From: Chitinophagales bacterium | Lineage (GTDB): Bacteria; Bacteroidota; Bacteroidia; Chitinophagales; UBA2359 | Assembly: GCA_020631035.1 (NCBI GenBank) | Contig: JAHDIA010000009.1 | Location: 1-22,782, forward strand | Direction of reading: 5' to 3' | Length of the DNA: 22,782 bases | Shown: positions 1-9,700 of the stretch, in pieces | How the letters are laid out: each line of letters starts with the position of its first letter | Numbering within the stretch: the stretch's first letter is position 1 | Translations under genes and position numbers: made by a program | Notes under the pieces: model-generated | The model's database searches: none | Seen by the model: the letters and a program-made list of their open reading frames with translations, nothing else | Told to the model about the DNA's origin: nothing

Positions 1-44
1 GCTAACCTGACCAAGACGTAGCCATGAAAGACACACGCTGCACC
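1..44 (+). repeat. Dispersed intergenic repeat, copy 1 (truncated by window start)
   Basis: The first bases match the 3' half of the repeat seen at 6609-6709. Both have GCTAACC, then AAGACG(T/C)AGCC, then a short spacer and CACACGCTGC or CACGCACGCTGC. The 5' half would lie outside the window. It sits upstream of the M36 peptidase gene. No coding function is visible. Confidence 0.6.
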
Positions 45-278
45 ATTATATAACACTTCTAAATTAAATACATTTTGTGAGTAAGCAACAAAACTCTACG
101 TGCTCCGTATATTGTAAATAGCCAAGCTGATATAACTATCAATTCTTACCTAACCATCCCTAACATTTACACCACCTCTCCGTAGATGATTTAATTTATT
201 AAATCCATCCATTACATCTGAAATAATATACTATCCTCTGTCAATAATTACTTAATGTTAGGATAAAACGATGGGAAC
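45..278. other. AT-rich intergenic region upstream of the M36 peptidase gene
   Basis: I see no credible gene here. The sequence is strongly AT-rich. A segment at 230-241 (ACTATCCTCTGT) closely resembles one at 6755-6766 (ACTATCCTTTGT) upstream of the other large exported-protein gene. It could be a promoter -7 region, because the Bacteroidota consensus is TAnnTTTG, but the fit is imperfect and no clear -33 TTG was found. Confidence 0.4.
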
Positions 279-3200
279 ATGCGCCAAGTTAACATTGCTT
301 TTGTTCTCCTACTTTGTTTAATGTGTACAGAATTAGTTGCTCAGTTGTCAAAAACTGAAGCAAGAAGCCAAGCTATAAAGCATTTACAAAGCAATTGGGA
401 ACAATACCAACTCACAAATTCGGACCTTACAAATGTATTGGTCACCGATCATTATTATTCAAGCACCAACGGCTTGACCCACTTATATTTGCAACAAGAA
501 CACAAAGGACTGCCTGTCCTCAATGCTCGTATGCATTTTCATTTTCTAAAAAATGGAGATTTGCTACAATCTGGGGGGCAATTTATACAAAATTTAAAAG
601 ACAAGGCTCCTTCAGAAAAATCAGCCCTTACTGCTACAAAGGCTCTGGAGCAAATTATAGCTAAAGACTTAATTGAAAAAGAAAAAATAAATTTATCGGG
701 CAGTTCTACCCAATACATTATTGACAACAATACACTTTCCAACAATCCAATTAAATTAAATTTGGCTTATCATTCGAATGAAAAAGGCGAACTTAAATTG
801 GTTTGGGAAATTTCATATGACGAAAAAAGCCAGGAACATTGGTGGCACATTTTACTCGATGCTCAAACTGGTGAGTACCTAGTTCGTCAAGACTTGATAC
901 AACATTGTTTTCCCAATGAATCAGGTCACTGTCACAATGAACACAACACTTGTGCAACAGTGAATAACACAACACAATTTTCTCCTCCTTTTAAATTAAA
1001 TGCAACTGCTACTCAAAATGCCTCTTACAAAGTATTCCCCTACCCTTTTGAAAATCCCAATCAGACACAAGCACAAATTGTACAAAATCCTTGGGAGGAT
1101 GCCAATGGAATTTTAGATTTAGGCTGGCACGATGATGGCAGTGTTAGCTATCCATTTTTAAGAGGCAACAATGTGTATGTAACTTCTGACCCCAATGGAA
1201 CGAATGCTCCTGGATATAGCCCCAACAATCAAAATTTTAATTTTAATTACAATGCCAATCTTTCACAATCGCCTCAATCCAATGTCGATGCGGCTTGTAC
1301 CAATTTGTTTTATTGGAGCAATTTGATGCACGATGTTTGGTACCAATATGGTTTTGATGAGCAAGCGGGGAATTTCCAAAAAACCAATGGAAATCGAGGG
1401 GGCGAAGACAATGATTTTCTATTTGCTGATGCCCAAGATGGAAGCGGGTACGACAATGCCAATTTTGTTTGTCCACCTGATGGGGAAAAACCGAGAATGC
1501 AAATGTATTTGTGGTCGCCCCAAAGCAATCATTCGCTCAATGTTTTGGAGCCTATGAATGTAGCAGGTGCTTACCACATTCAAGCAGCCAGTTTTGGTCC
1601 AAGCATTCCACAAAGCCCCAATCAAATTAGCGCACGATTGGTCAAAGCCAATGATGGGAGCAATGACCCCATGTTGGCGTGCAACAACATTCAAAACAGC
1701 GCACAAATAAATGGTAAAATTGCATTGGTCAAAAGAGGCAATTGTAATTTTACAGATAAGGTCAAAAAAGTACAAGCTGCGGGTGCTCTTGCTTGTGTGG
1801 TTTGCAATACAGAAGCAGGGTTTATCAATATGCAAGGCAGTGGTTCAGGCATCAATATTCCAGCTGTAATGGTCAGCAAAGAAGTATGTGATTTGTTGTG
1901 TTCAATGAGTGACCAGAGCATTCGGATTGCCCTTTCCAAATCGGGAGGTAGTCAATACATTGATGGTGATTTTGACAATGGCATCATTGCCCACGAATAT
2001 GGTCACGGTATTTCGACCCGTTTGACAGGTGGTCCATCCAACACTTTTTGTTTGTACAATGAAGAACAAATGGGGGAAGGCATCAGCGATTGGATGGCTT
2101 TGATGATGACTATGACTGAAGAGGATTATGCCGAGAAAGCTCGTAGCATTGGCACCTATGTCAAGGGACAAGGCTATGGAGGAACGGGTATTCGTACAGG
2201 CAGTTATAGTACCTCTTTTGAAATCAATGATTTTACCTATGACAATCTTTGCGATTCTCGTATCAATGTTCCACATGGTGTTGGATTTATTTGGGCGAGT
2301 GTGCTTTGGGACATCACTTGGTCTATGATTGACCGCTATGGTTTTGATTCTGATATTTACAATGGCAATGGTGGCAACAATAAAGCAATGCAATTGGTCA
2401 TTGATGGATTGAAACTACAAAATTGTAGCCCTGGTTTTGTAGATGCTAGAGATGCTATTTTATTGGCGGACCAAGTGAACAACAATGGGAGCAACCAATG
2501 TTTGTTGTGGAAAGTATTTGCCAAGCGTGGTTTGGGTTTTAGTGCCGATCAAGGTTCAAGTGACGACCGTTGCGATGGAACAGCCGCTTTTGATTTACCT
2601 CCATCTTGTATGCCCTCACTCACCATCAAGCAACAAAGTACACCTTCCCACATTGTACAAAATGGCTCAGAAATTATATTTAATTTTGAAATATGCAACA
2701 ATACCAACAACAATTTATACAATGTTGTTGTAAGAGATACTTTAGAGCAATTTTTAAAAATTGTAGATCATTCCAATATTCCCTTGCAATTCAATGGCAA
2801 TAGATTTGAATTAAATTTAAATGTATTGAATGCTCATCAGACTTACAGTTTTTTTGTCAAAGCCAAAGTGGAATCCAATCAAGCAACTCAATTTTATTTT
2901 TCTGAAAACGACTCAAAGATTGACTCTTGGGATAGAAGCAATGCTTATGCTGCTGATAAATGGACCACTAGAACAGGGGATACTTATTCAGGCGAAAGAG
3001 TTTGGTATGCCCCCAATAGTGGCTATAAATCGGATGCCACTTTAACTTTAAAAAACCCCGTAATGGTTCAATCACCTAAAGCACTCTTATGGTTTAAACA
3101 CAGATATGATACAGAATCAGGCTGGGATGGTGGTGTGGTCGAAATCTCTACTGACAATGGCAACAACTGGATGGATTTGAGCAATCAATTTTATGAAAAT

Positions 3201-4181
3201 GGCTACAATTCTAGAATAGAAATCAATCCTGCAAGTCCCATTAGTGGCCGCCCTGCTTTTACGGGCAAGAGTGGAGAGTTTGTCACTTCCAAAATAGATT
3301 TAAGCAATTACTTTGCAGAAGAAGTACTCATTCGTTTTAGAATGGCTTCTGATTCTCTAGTGGCTGGAAATGGTTGGTACATTGACAATATATGGTTGAT
3401 GGACGATGTAAGCATCGAAAATACTGCTTGGGTAAGCAATAGTCAAAACGAGCCCATTAGTGCAAGCAAAAAAGTATTGATTTCACCAGGCACCTTTACT
3501 CCTACCCCAGAAATAAGATTCAATGTCAAAGCTTTTTTAGAAGGACCATTTAATATCAACACCAATTCAATGTCAAGCGACTATTTTCAAATAGGTATTT
3601 TGCCCAACAATCAACCATTTAGGGAAGCACCTTGGCTGTACAATGGAAACGAACGGCTCAATATTTCTGAAAATAGAACAGACATCATTGATTGGGTTTT
3701 GATTGAACTTCGTCCTAGCAACAACCCCAATCAAATTGCATTTAGAAAAGCCGCCCTACTAAGGTCTGATGGTACATTGCTTGACAGTGATGGAACAGCA
3801 GGAATCCCCATCAATCCCAATCAATTGAACAACAACCAAACCTATCATTTAAGCATCAAGCATACCAGTCACATTGGGGTTATTAGTAATACAGCAAAAA
3901 CAATCAACAACAGCACATTTTTTAATTTCACCATCGCAGGAGCCACAGAGAATCCTAGCCATCAAAAAAACATCAATGGTCGATATATGATGTATGGTGG
4001 AGATTACGACAAAAATGGTGTGATTAATAATTTAGATTTCAATAAATGGAGGACCAACAATGCCTTGGTCAATGTACGGGTCAGTTGGGACGGTGACGGC
4101 AATGGAGTTGTCAATAATTTGGATTACAATCTTTGGTTTGTCAATCGTAGTAGAATTGGTTCGGATATTTTGTATGATTGA
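279..4181 (+). CDS. Secreted M36 (fungalysin-type) zinc metallopeptidase with PA insert and dockerin-like C-terminal module
   Basis: This 1300-residue protein is predicted to be an exported zinc endopeptidase. Residues 1-22 form a signal peptide ending near VAQ. Residues ~25-205 look like an FTP/PepSY-type inhibitory propeptide. The catalytic region has HEYGH at 572-576 (zinc ligands H572 and H576, catalytic E573) and MGEGISDW around E600, the expected third zinc ligand of M36. A PA (protease-associated) domain lies at ~430-550, with the typical KIALVKRGNCNFTDK segment, just before the zinc motif. A DUF11-like beta domain follows at ~785-865, then a MAM/immune-inhibitor-A-like jelly roll at ~880-1050. 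Residues ~1080-1300 are a module shared with the protein at 6800-10498, ending in two calcium-loop-like repeats (from D1242 and D1271). There is no T9SS type A domain. The start gives a clean signal peptide; an ATG at 271 is out of frame. Secretion is well supported; the substrate is unknown. Confidence 0.93.
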   Translation: MRQVNIAFVLLLCLMCTELVAQLSKTEARSQAIKHLQSNWEQYQLTNSDLTNVLVTDHYYSSTNGLTHLYLQQEHKGLPVLNARMHFHFLKNGDLLQSGGQFIQNLKDKAPSEKSALTATKALEQIIAKDLIEKEKINLSGSSTQYIIDNNTLSNNPIKLNLAYHSNEKGELKLVWEISYDEKSQEHWWHILLDAQTGEYLVRQDLIQHCFPNESGHCHNEHNTCATVNNTTQFSPPFKLNATATQNASYKVFPYPFENPNQTQAQIVQNPWEDANGILDLGWHDDGSVSYPFLRGNNVYVTSDPNGTNAPGYSPNNQNFNFNYNANLSQSPQSNVDAACTNLFYWSNLMHDVWYQYGFDEQAGNFQKTNGNRGGEDNDFLFADAQDGSGYDNANFVCPPDGEKPRMQMYLWSPQSNHSLNVLEPMNVAGAYHIQAASFGPSIPQSPNQISARLVKANDGSNDPMLACNNIQNSAQINGKIALVKRGNCNFTDKVKKVQAAGALACVVCNTEAGFINMQGSGSGINIPAVMVSKEVCDLLCSMSDQSIRIALSKSGGSQYIDGDFDNGIIAHEYGHGISTRLTGGPSNTFCLYNEEQMGEGISDWMALMMTMTEEDYAEKARSIGTYVKGQGYGGTGIRTGSYSTSFEINDFTYDNLCDSRINVPHGVGFIWASVLWDITWSMIDRYGFDSDIYNGNGGNNKAMQLVIDGLKLQNCSPGFVDARDAILLADQVNNNGSNQCLLWKVFAKRGLGFSADQGSSDDRCDGTAAFDLPPSCMPSLTIKQQSTPSHIVQNGSEIIFNFEICNNTNNNLYNVVVRDTLEQFLKIVDHSNIPLQFNGNRFELNLNVLNAHQTYSFFVKAKVESNQATQFYFSENDSKIDSWDRSNAYAADKWTTRTGDTYSGERVWYAPNSGYKSDATLTLKNPVMVQSPKALLWFKHRYDTESGWDGGVVEISTDNGNNWMDLSNQFYENGYNSRIEINPASPISGRPAFTGKSGEFVTSKIDLSNYFAEEVLIRFRMASDSLVAGNGWYIDNIWLMDDVSIENTAWVSNSQNEPISASKKVLISPGTFTPTPEIRFNVKAFLEGPFNINTNSMSSDYFQIGILPNNQPFREAPWLYNGNERLNISENRTDIIDWVLIELRPSNNPNQIAFRKAALLRSDGTLLDSDGTAGIPINPNQLNNNQTYHLSIKHTSHIGVISNTAKTINNSTFFNFTIAGATENPSHQKNINGRYMMYGGDYDKNGVINNLDFNKWRTNNALVNVRVSWDGDGNGVVNNLDYNLWFVNRSRIGSDILYD

Positions 4182-4199
4182 AACATTGTGTTGATTACT

Positions 4200-4242
4200 G
4201 ATTCAGATATGACATTTATTGGAGAAATGTCATATCTGAATC
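4200..4242. terminator. Perfect 18-bp hairpin between convergent genes
   Basis: GATTCAGATATGACATTT (4200-4217) and its exact reverse complement (4225-4242) flank a 7-base loop. The hairpin lies between the M36 stop and the stop of the convergent transporter gene. It is probably a bidirectional terminator or a mRNA 3'-end structure. It lacks a long U-tract on either side, so intrinsic termination is inferred from position. Confidence 0.7.
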
Positions 4243-4245
4243 TAC

Positions 4246-6480
4246 TTAACTCAACCATTTAGGTACCGCATTCGCCATTCCAGCATTATAGACAAAAATA
4301 GTGGTTTGAAAATCTTCTGAAACCTTGTTTAACCATTCTGCTATTTGGGAATGATCCTCCTCCTTTGGTAGTTGGAGTCCAATAAAAACAATTTCCGAAT
4401 TAATGCTTCTTTCTTTAATAATTTCCTGAATACTTTTTTGACCTTGAAGCAATATTTCGACCTTTGCTTTTATTCTAGCTTTTGGCAATTGATTTTCAAT
4501 ATATTCCTTCAAGTTACTGATTTCATCTTTGTCAGAAACAATGGAAACTATTTCAATTATGTGATTTCTATAAGCTGTTGTAATATGTAATAGATAAGCC
4601 AGCAACAACATTAAGTCAGCGTTAAGTTCTTTTCCTCCCCACCAAATGGTAATTTTCTTTTCTTTTTCCTTAATTATTTTTTTACCAAATCGAACAAATA
4701 GAATGTTTTTTCCTAATCGGGCCAATTTCTTAAGATTGGCTAGTTGCTTAATCCTCCCCTCTGTGTCCTCTGACCAACCTTCCATAATCGTATTGGATTT
4801 CATTCCTGCGATGCCATGAGCTTTAGCAATTTCTTGAGTTCCACTTTTAATATCAGTAACGACATTTACTTCACAAAAAGCTTCAATGCCAAGTTCCTGA
4901 ACAGATTTTTGCATTTCATTTCTTTTTTCTTCAAGTGTTGCAAAAGTTACCTGCTCATCGAGTATTACCAGTTGTGCAATTGTAAAAACGCCTTTGTTTT
5001 CGCTGATTGCAGCACCCAATTTTACAAGGGGCAGTCGATCATTGATTTCTTTTGCAAAAAGCAGTATTTGAGGACGCCAATTGCGAGGATTTATTCTTTT
5101 CTTGCTGTGATTTAGCAAGGCCTTTTTTGCAATATTTAGCCAGAATCCCGAACCTACATCCCCCCACTGTTGTTCTAAGGTACGTCGTTTTAATAAAGTA
5201 AAAATTACGCCCTCGATGATTAGTGCTATAACACAGGCTAAGGGGCTAATAAGATACATCACAAAAATAGCCCCTACAGCCCCTAATAAAGAAAGCCACC
5301 AAGGCACTTTTATTCTTGGACGGTAAGATGGCTCTGCAACAAGCACCTCAATCACTGCACTTAAATTAATTGCAGCATACAAAGTGAGAAACAATACAGA
5401 GACCAATATCGCTACAGTGTTTAAGCCTCCTAGAAATACGGCTAACAATGCAATTCCACCAGTGACCCAAGTGGCAGTTGTGGGTTGCCCAGTTTTTGAT
5501 AGCTTTGAAAAAAAACTTGGAGCCAAACCATCTGCCGATAGAGCTTGTAAAAGCCTTGGGCTGTTCAAGGTGCCTCCAAATGCTGATGAAAGAATGGCTC
5601 CAATCACCGCAGGAAAAATAAAAACGCCACCTAGTAAAGCAATTTTTGTCCAGTTTTGTACTCCATTAGAAGCATTTAGCAAATCAGCACTATTAACTTT
5701 TCCAGTACTCGCAATAATTATAGGTATAAGTAAATAGAGAAATAAACAGCTAAGCACAGCACCTATAGTACCGATGGGGATAGATTTTTTAGGATCTTTC
5801 AAATCTCCACTCATTCCAATTCCAGCAGTAAAACCCGTAACTGCTGGAAAAAATACGGCAAAAACATACCAAAATCCTTTATCTGCGGTAGCATAGCTTG
5901 TGTTTAATTCGGGAAAATGCAAAGGGCCTGATAATCCGCCAATCAATAGTGCCAATATTGAAAGCCCAACAAGAATTAAAATTGGGATTTGCAATTTTAA
6001 AACCAGTGCGGCACTTTTTCCTGAAAGAAAAGTTATCAGGATAATAGTTACTGCTGTAATGGCTTGAATGGCATAACTTGGAATTGCTCCCCAAGCTTCT
6101 GGCCAAAACATAAGCAAGGCCTCAGCCAATCCAAAACAATAAAAAGTAATACTAAGCGTCCGACAAAAGTACAAGGGAATTCCAATAGCACCGCCAAACT
6201 CAAGCCCAAGACTCCTAGAAATCATAAAGTATTCACCACCTACTCCTACCGTCATATTTGTAGCTATGGCTGAAGCACTCAAAGCTGTAATAAAAGTTAT
6301 GGTGCTAGCCATAAAAACAATGACCAATGTCCAAGCCAAACCAACATTTCCTACAACCCATCCAAATCGCAAATACATAACCAAACCAAGAATGGTTAAA
6401 ACACTTGGGGTAAAAACTCCAAGAAAGGTTCCAAATTTTTCTTGATTGGTAGTTTCAATATCTTGAGATTGGCTTTTCAT
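4246..6480 (-). CDS. Cation-chloride cotransporter-like (SLC12/APC superfamily) membrane transporter
   Basis: This 744-residue inner-membrane protein has about 12 hydrophobic segments in residues ~15-435. The first helix region (GTFLGVFTPSVLTILG, then LRFGWVVG) matches the opening signature of cation-chloride cotransporters. The cytosolic C-terminal part (~435-744) also resembles the SLC12 C-terminal domain: ITIWWGGKELNADL around W613-W614 corresponds to the IDVWW..DGGL element of NKCC/KCC proteins, and a later SEIVFIGLQLP segment to the ADLVFLGLPLP-type element. The role inferred is electroneutral Cl- and K+/Na+ cotransport, perhaps in volume or osmotic control; the ions cannot be read from the sequence. 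An amino-acid permease is the alternative but fits the C-terminal domain less well. The gene converges on the M36 gene and is divergent from the BNR lipoprotein gene. Confidence 0.88.
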   Translation of the reverse strand: MKSQSQDIETTNQEKFGTFLGVFTPSVLTILGLVMYLRFGWVVGNVGLAWTLVIVFMASTITFITALSASAIATNMTVGVGGEYFMISRSLGLEFGGAIGIPLYFCRTLSITFYCFGLAEALLMFWPEAWGAIPSYAIQAITAVTIILITFLSGKSAALVLKLQIPILILVGLSILALLIGGLSGPLHFPELNTSYATADKGFWYVFAVFFPAVTGFTAGIGMSGDLKDPKKSIPIGTIGAVLSCLFLYLLIPIIIASTGKVNSADLLNASNGVQNWTKIALLGGVFIFPAVIGAILSSAFGGTLNSPRLLQALSADGLAPSFFSKLSKTGQPTTATWVTGGIALLAVFLGGLNTVAILVSVLFLTLYAAINLSAVIEVLVAEPSYRPRIKVPWWLSLLGAVGAIFVMYLISPLACVIALIIEGVIFTLLKRRTLEQQWGDVGSGFWLNIAKKALLNHSKKRINPRNWRPQILLFAKEINDRLPLVKLGAAISENKGVFTIAQLVILDEQVTFATLEEKRNEMQKSVQELGIEAFCEVNVVTDIKSGTQEIAKAHGIAGMKSNTIMEGWSEDTEGRIKQLANLKKLARLGKNILFVRFGKKIIKEKEKKITIWWGGKELNADLMLLLAYLLHITTAYRNHIIEIVSIVSDKDEISNLKEYIENQLPKARIKAKVEILLQGQKSIQEIIKERSINSEIVFIGLQLPKEEDHSQIAEWLNKVSEDFQTTIFVYNAGMANAVPKWLS

Positions 6481-6799
6481 AGTTCAAATAAACTTTTTTA
6501 TGTACAGAGAAAACAAACACTCTCAACAAGGGGCACAAGAAACAACATTTTACCAAAAATCACATAAAATTTGTCCTATGAATTCTACTCCCAATACCCA
6601 AAATAATTGAAGCGTAGGATGAACGGGAGGATACCATCTACGACGCCAGCACCAAACATGCGTTGGCTAACCAGATCAAGACGCAGCCTCAAAGTCACGC
6701 ACGCTGCCCTATACTTATCCAACAAGTTTGTCATATATTTTAACATTTGATACTACTATCCTTTGTATTTTCACCCCTAGATAATCAATCTCAACCCAA
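6481..6799. other. Divergent intergenic region between transporter and BNR lipoprotein genes
   Basis: This 319-bp gap carries promoters for both flanking genes by geometry. It contains a full copy of the dispersed repeat (6609-6709). A promoter-like segment with TATCCTTTG at 6757-6765 lies 34 bp before the ATG of the downstream gene. It resembles the Bacteroidota -7 element TAnnTTTG with one extra base. I see no gene. Confidence 0.45.
6609..6709 (+). repeat. Dispersed intergenic repeat, copy 2 (full length)
   Basis: This ~100-bp unit has GCGTAGGATGAACGGG at its 5' end, ATGCGTTGGCTAACCAG in the middle, and ACGCAGCCTCAAAG plus GCACGCTGCCC at its 3' end. The same order appears at 13986-14083 and, inverted, at 20596-20709. 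CGTAGGATG (6613-6621) can pair with CATCTACG (6635-6642) with one bulged G, so a transcript could fold. Confidence 0.75.
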
Positions 6800-9700
6800 A
6801 TGTTGCATTTTAGACCTTTCTTGTATTGCTTGGCATTGTGTTTTATGATGGCATCTTGTCACCAACAAAGCCCTCATTACAAGCAATCACTCCCCTCTCC
6901 AACCCTGGGCAAAGACTTAGCCGAAGACGATGGTCCCCAAAAAAGAGAATTTGATGTTTGGTATGAAAGCATCCACAAAGCAGCTCCCGATGTGGATTGG
7001 CGTGCCATTGAAAAGGGCAATCAAATCAAATTGTACCACAAACGAAAGGCTCTAGACAAGAGCCAAAAAGCAGCGATGGAAAACCTCGCCAATGGCAATC
7101 TCATTGGGGAGTGGATTGAACGAGGTCCCAACAATCAAGCTGGTAGCATTCGGGCAGTAGATTACCATCCGATATCCAATGAACTGTACGCACTTTCTGA
7201 TGGCGGGACACTCTGGAAAAGTCCACTTGATGGAAGCGACTGGCAAGTACTCAATGACGATTTGGTCTTCAATGGATTTATGTTGAGAGTGGTTGACAAG
7301 CCAACCGCCAACCAACACATTGTCGCCTCTATTGGAAAAGATTTGTGGTATTCAACTGACAATGGCGACTCTTGGACGCAATCATCGGGACTCAGTTATT
7401 ATGATGACTGGGGTGTTCCTCGTAGATTGATTCGCCTACAAAATGGCGATCTTTATTATTTGGTCGAAACTTGGCTCGCTTCTCCTTGGGGAAGAGCTTA
7501 TCAATTGTATTATTCCAATGATTCAGGGGAAAGTTTTTCCTTGGTCAAAAGCATCAGTTATGTCGATTTTCACGGGGTAGACATTTGGTCGCCTGTGAAT
7601 AGCAATGAATTGTATTTACTAGAACGCAATGCTAAAATACATACTGTTACCAATGGAACTGCGAGCCTACTCAACAACATCAGTGGCTTGGGCAATGGCG
7701 CACGTTTTCATTTTAGTGGCTACCAAGCTAGTAGTGGTGCGCCACCTGTTTTTTATGCTTTGGTTGATAAGAATGATTTGTACAAATCTATTGATATGGG
7801 AGCCAATTGGACCTTCCAAGGCACTACTTCTAAAGAAGCCTGGGATGTGGGATTAATGGCAGACCCATTCATTCCCAATCAATTGTATTTTGGAGAAGTA
7901 GAATTTGTCAAATCGCTCAATGATGGAGCCAATTGGAGTATTCAAAACAATTGGTGGGATTACTACAGTCTGGGATTGGATTACATACACGCCGACATTA
8001 TGAGCATTGATGCATTTGTCAAAAGTGACGGGACGCCTTTTGTTTTGGTATCTGACCACGGTGGATTGCACATCACTTATGATGGTTTTCAATCGACTGA
8101 GTTTATTAGTTTTGAGAATTTAAACAATACCCAACACTATTTCTGTCGAACCAATTCTAGCGATCCTGCCATCATCATTGGAGGGACACAAGACAAGGGA
8201 TTGATTCGTACCACCGAAAGCAATCCCAATGCTCAAACGGGCTTTGCACACGTCATTACAGGGGATTATTTACAAATGGAATTTTGCAATTACGAACAGA
8301 GTTATTGGGCTGAATATCCAGATGGAGATATGAGCTTTTTCTCTAGAACCAATGGTGGTTTAATTCAAGCTTCCTATGTTTTAGAAGGCAATGATTTTCA
8401 ATTGTGGAGTGTGCCAACTGCCCCAACTGCTGTACAAAATGATCACGCTATTTTACTAGGTGGTGGTCGCTTGGGTGGTGGCAGTGGCTCTTACCTCATC
8501 AAACTTGATGCAGTACCCGACGGTTCTGGGGAACATACCCTAAACAGTAGTCAATTCAATTACAATTTTAAAAGCAACTCCTTGACAGGCAATGCCAACA
8601 TTAGTGCCATTGCCACCACGCCACTCGATACAGACCGTTATTATGTGGCTACTTCAGATGGGACTTTCTTCTATTCCAATGGTGGTAATTTTTGGAACAA
8701 CACCAGCAGTTTTTCAGGTCCTTCCAATCAGTATTTGTTTGGGGCTTGTATTGCTGTATCTCCACTCAATCCTGATGTAATTTATTATGGAGGAAGTGGC
8801 TATTCTAATCCTGCTGTCTACCAATCAACCGACGGAGGACAAAGCTTTGATCCAATAGACAATGGTATGCCCAATACTTTTGTTTACAAAATGGCTGTCA
8901 ATGAAGATGAAAGTTTGGTCTTTGCGGCAACAGAATCGGGGCCTTATGTCTATGTTGCTGCCGACAATATGTGGTACGATATGATGGGAATGGGAGCCCC
9001 TCAACAAACATATACAGATGTACAATATTTGCCCCAAATCCAAACAGTCCGTTTTTCTACTTATGGTAGAGGTGTTTGGGACTTCAGATTGGGAGATGTG
9101 ATGTTTGCCAATACTTGCAATTTCACCGTAGATTTAAACCTCATTACTCAAGATACTTGTGCTGGAGCGACTCAAACCATTGTTGCCACACTCAATGGCT
9201 TGAATCCCAATGATGCCATCTTCAATTGGAGCAATAGTCTAGGCAACAATGATACAGTAGATGTTGTACTCAATTCTTCTTCAACTTACACACTAAGTGT
9301 TATAGATGCAAATACAGGCTGTTTGGTTAAAGAAGACATTACTGTCAGAGCTAGTACCGAGGGAGCTTGTAAGGAATACTGTTTTGCTACGGCACAAGAT
9401 GGAACAGGAGCCGACTACATTAATTATGTGTCTCTCAACACCCTCTCCAACAATTCTGGTAAAGAAGGTTATGCCGACTTTACCAATTTAAGTACCCAAC
9501 TCAATTTGGGTGAGGACTATACATTAGAGGTTGGACTAAATTATGCTTTTACGGCTGATACTGTTTTTGCTTGGATTGATTACGACCACAACCTTGAATT
9601 TGAAAGTCAAGAATTGATTGTCATGTCAGACTTTGACAACAACGACATCAGTAGTGCGACCTTTACTGTTCCTAGTACGGCAACACCAGGCACTACCCGC

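Noticed and set aside
2128..2328. A possible frameshift or gene-in-gene in the M36 coding region
   Set aside because: The main frame is continuous through all expected motifs, so the alternate frame is chance.
1902..2393. 163-codon open frame antisense to the M36 peptidase
   Set aside because: It overlies the conserved catalytic region of a well-supported gene; its translation is low-complexity and lacks any recognisable domain.
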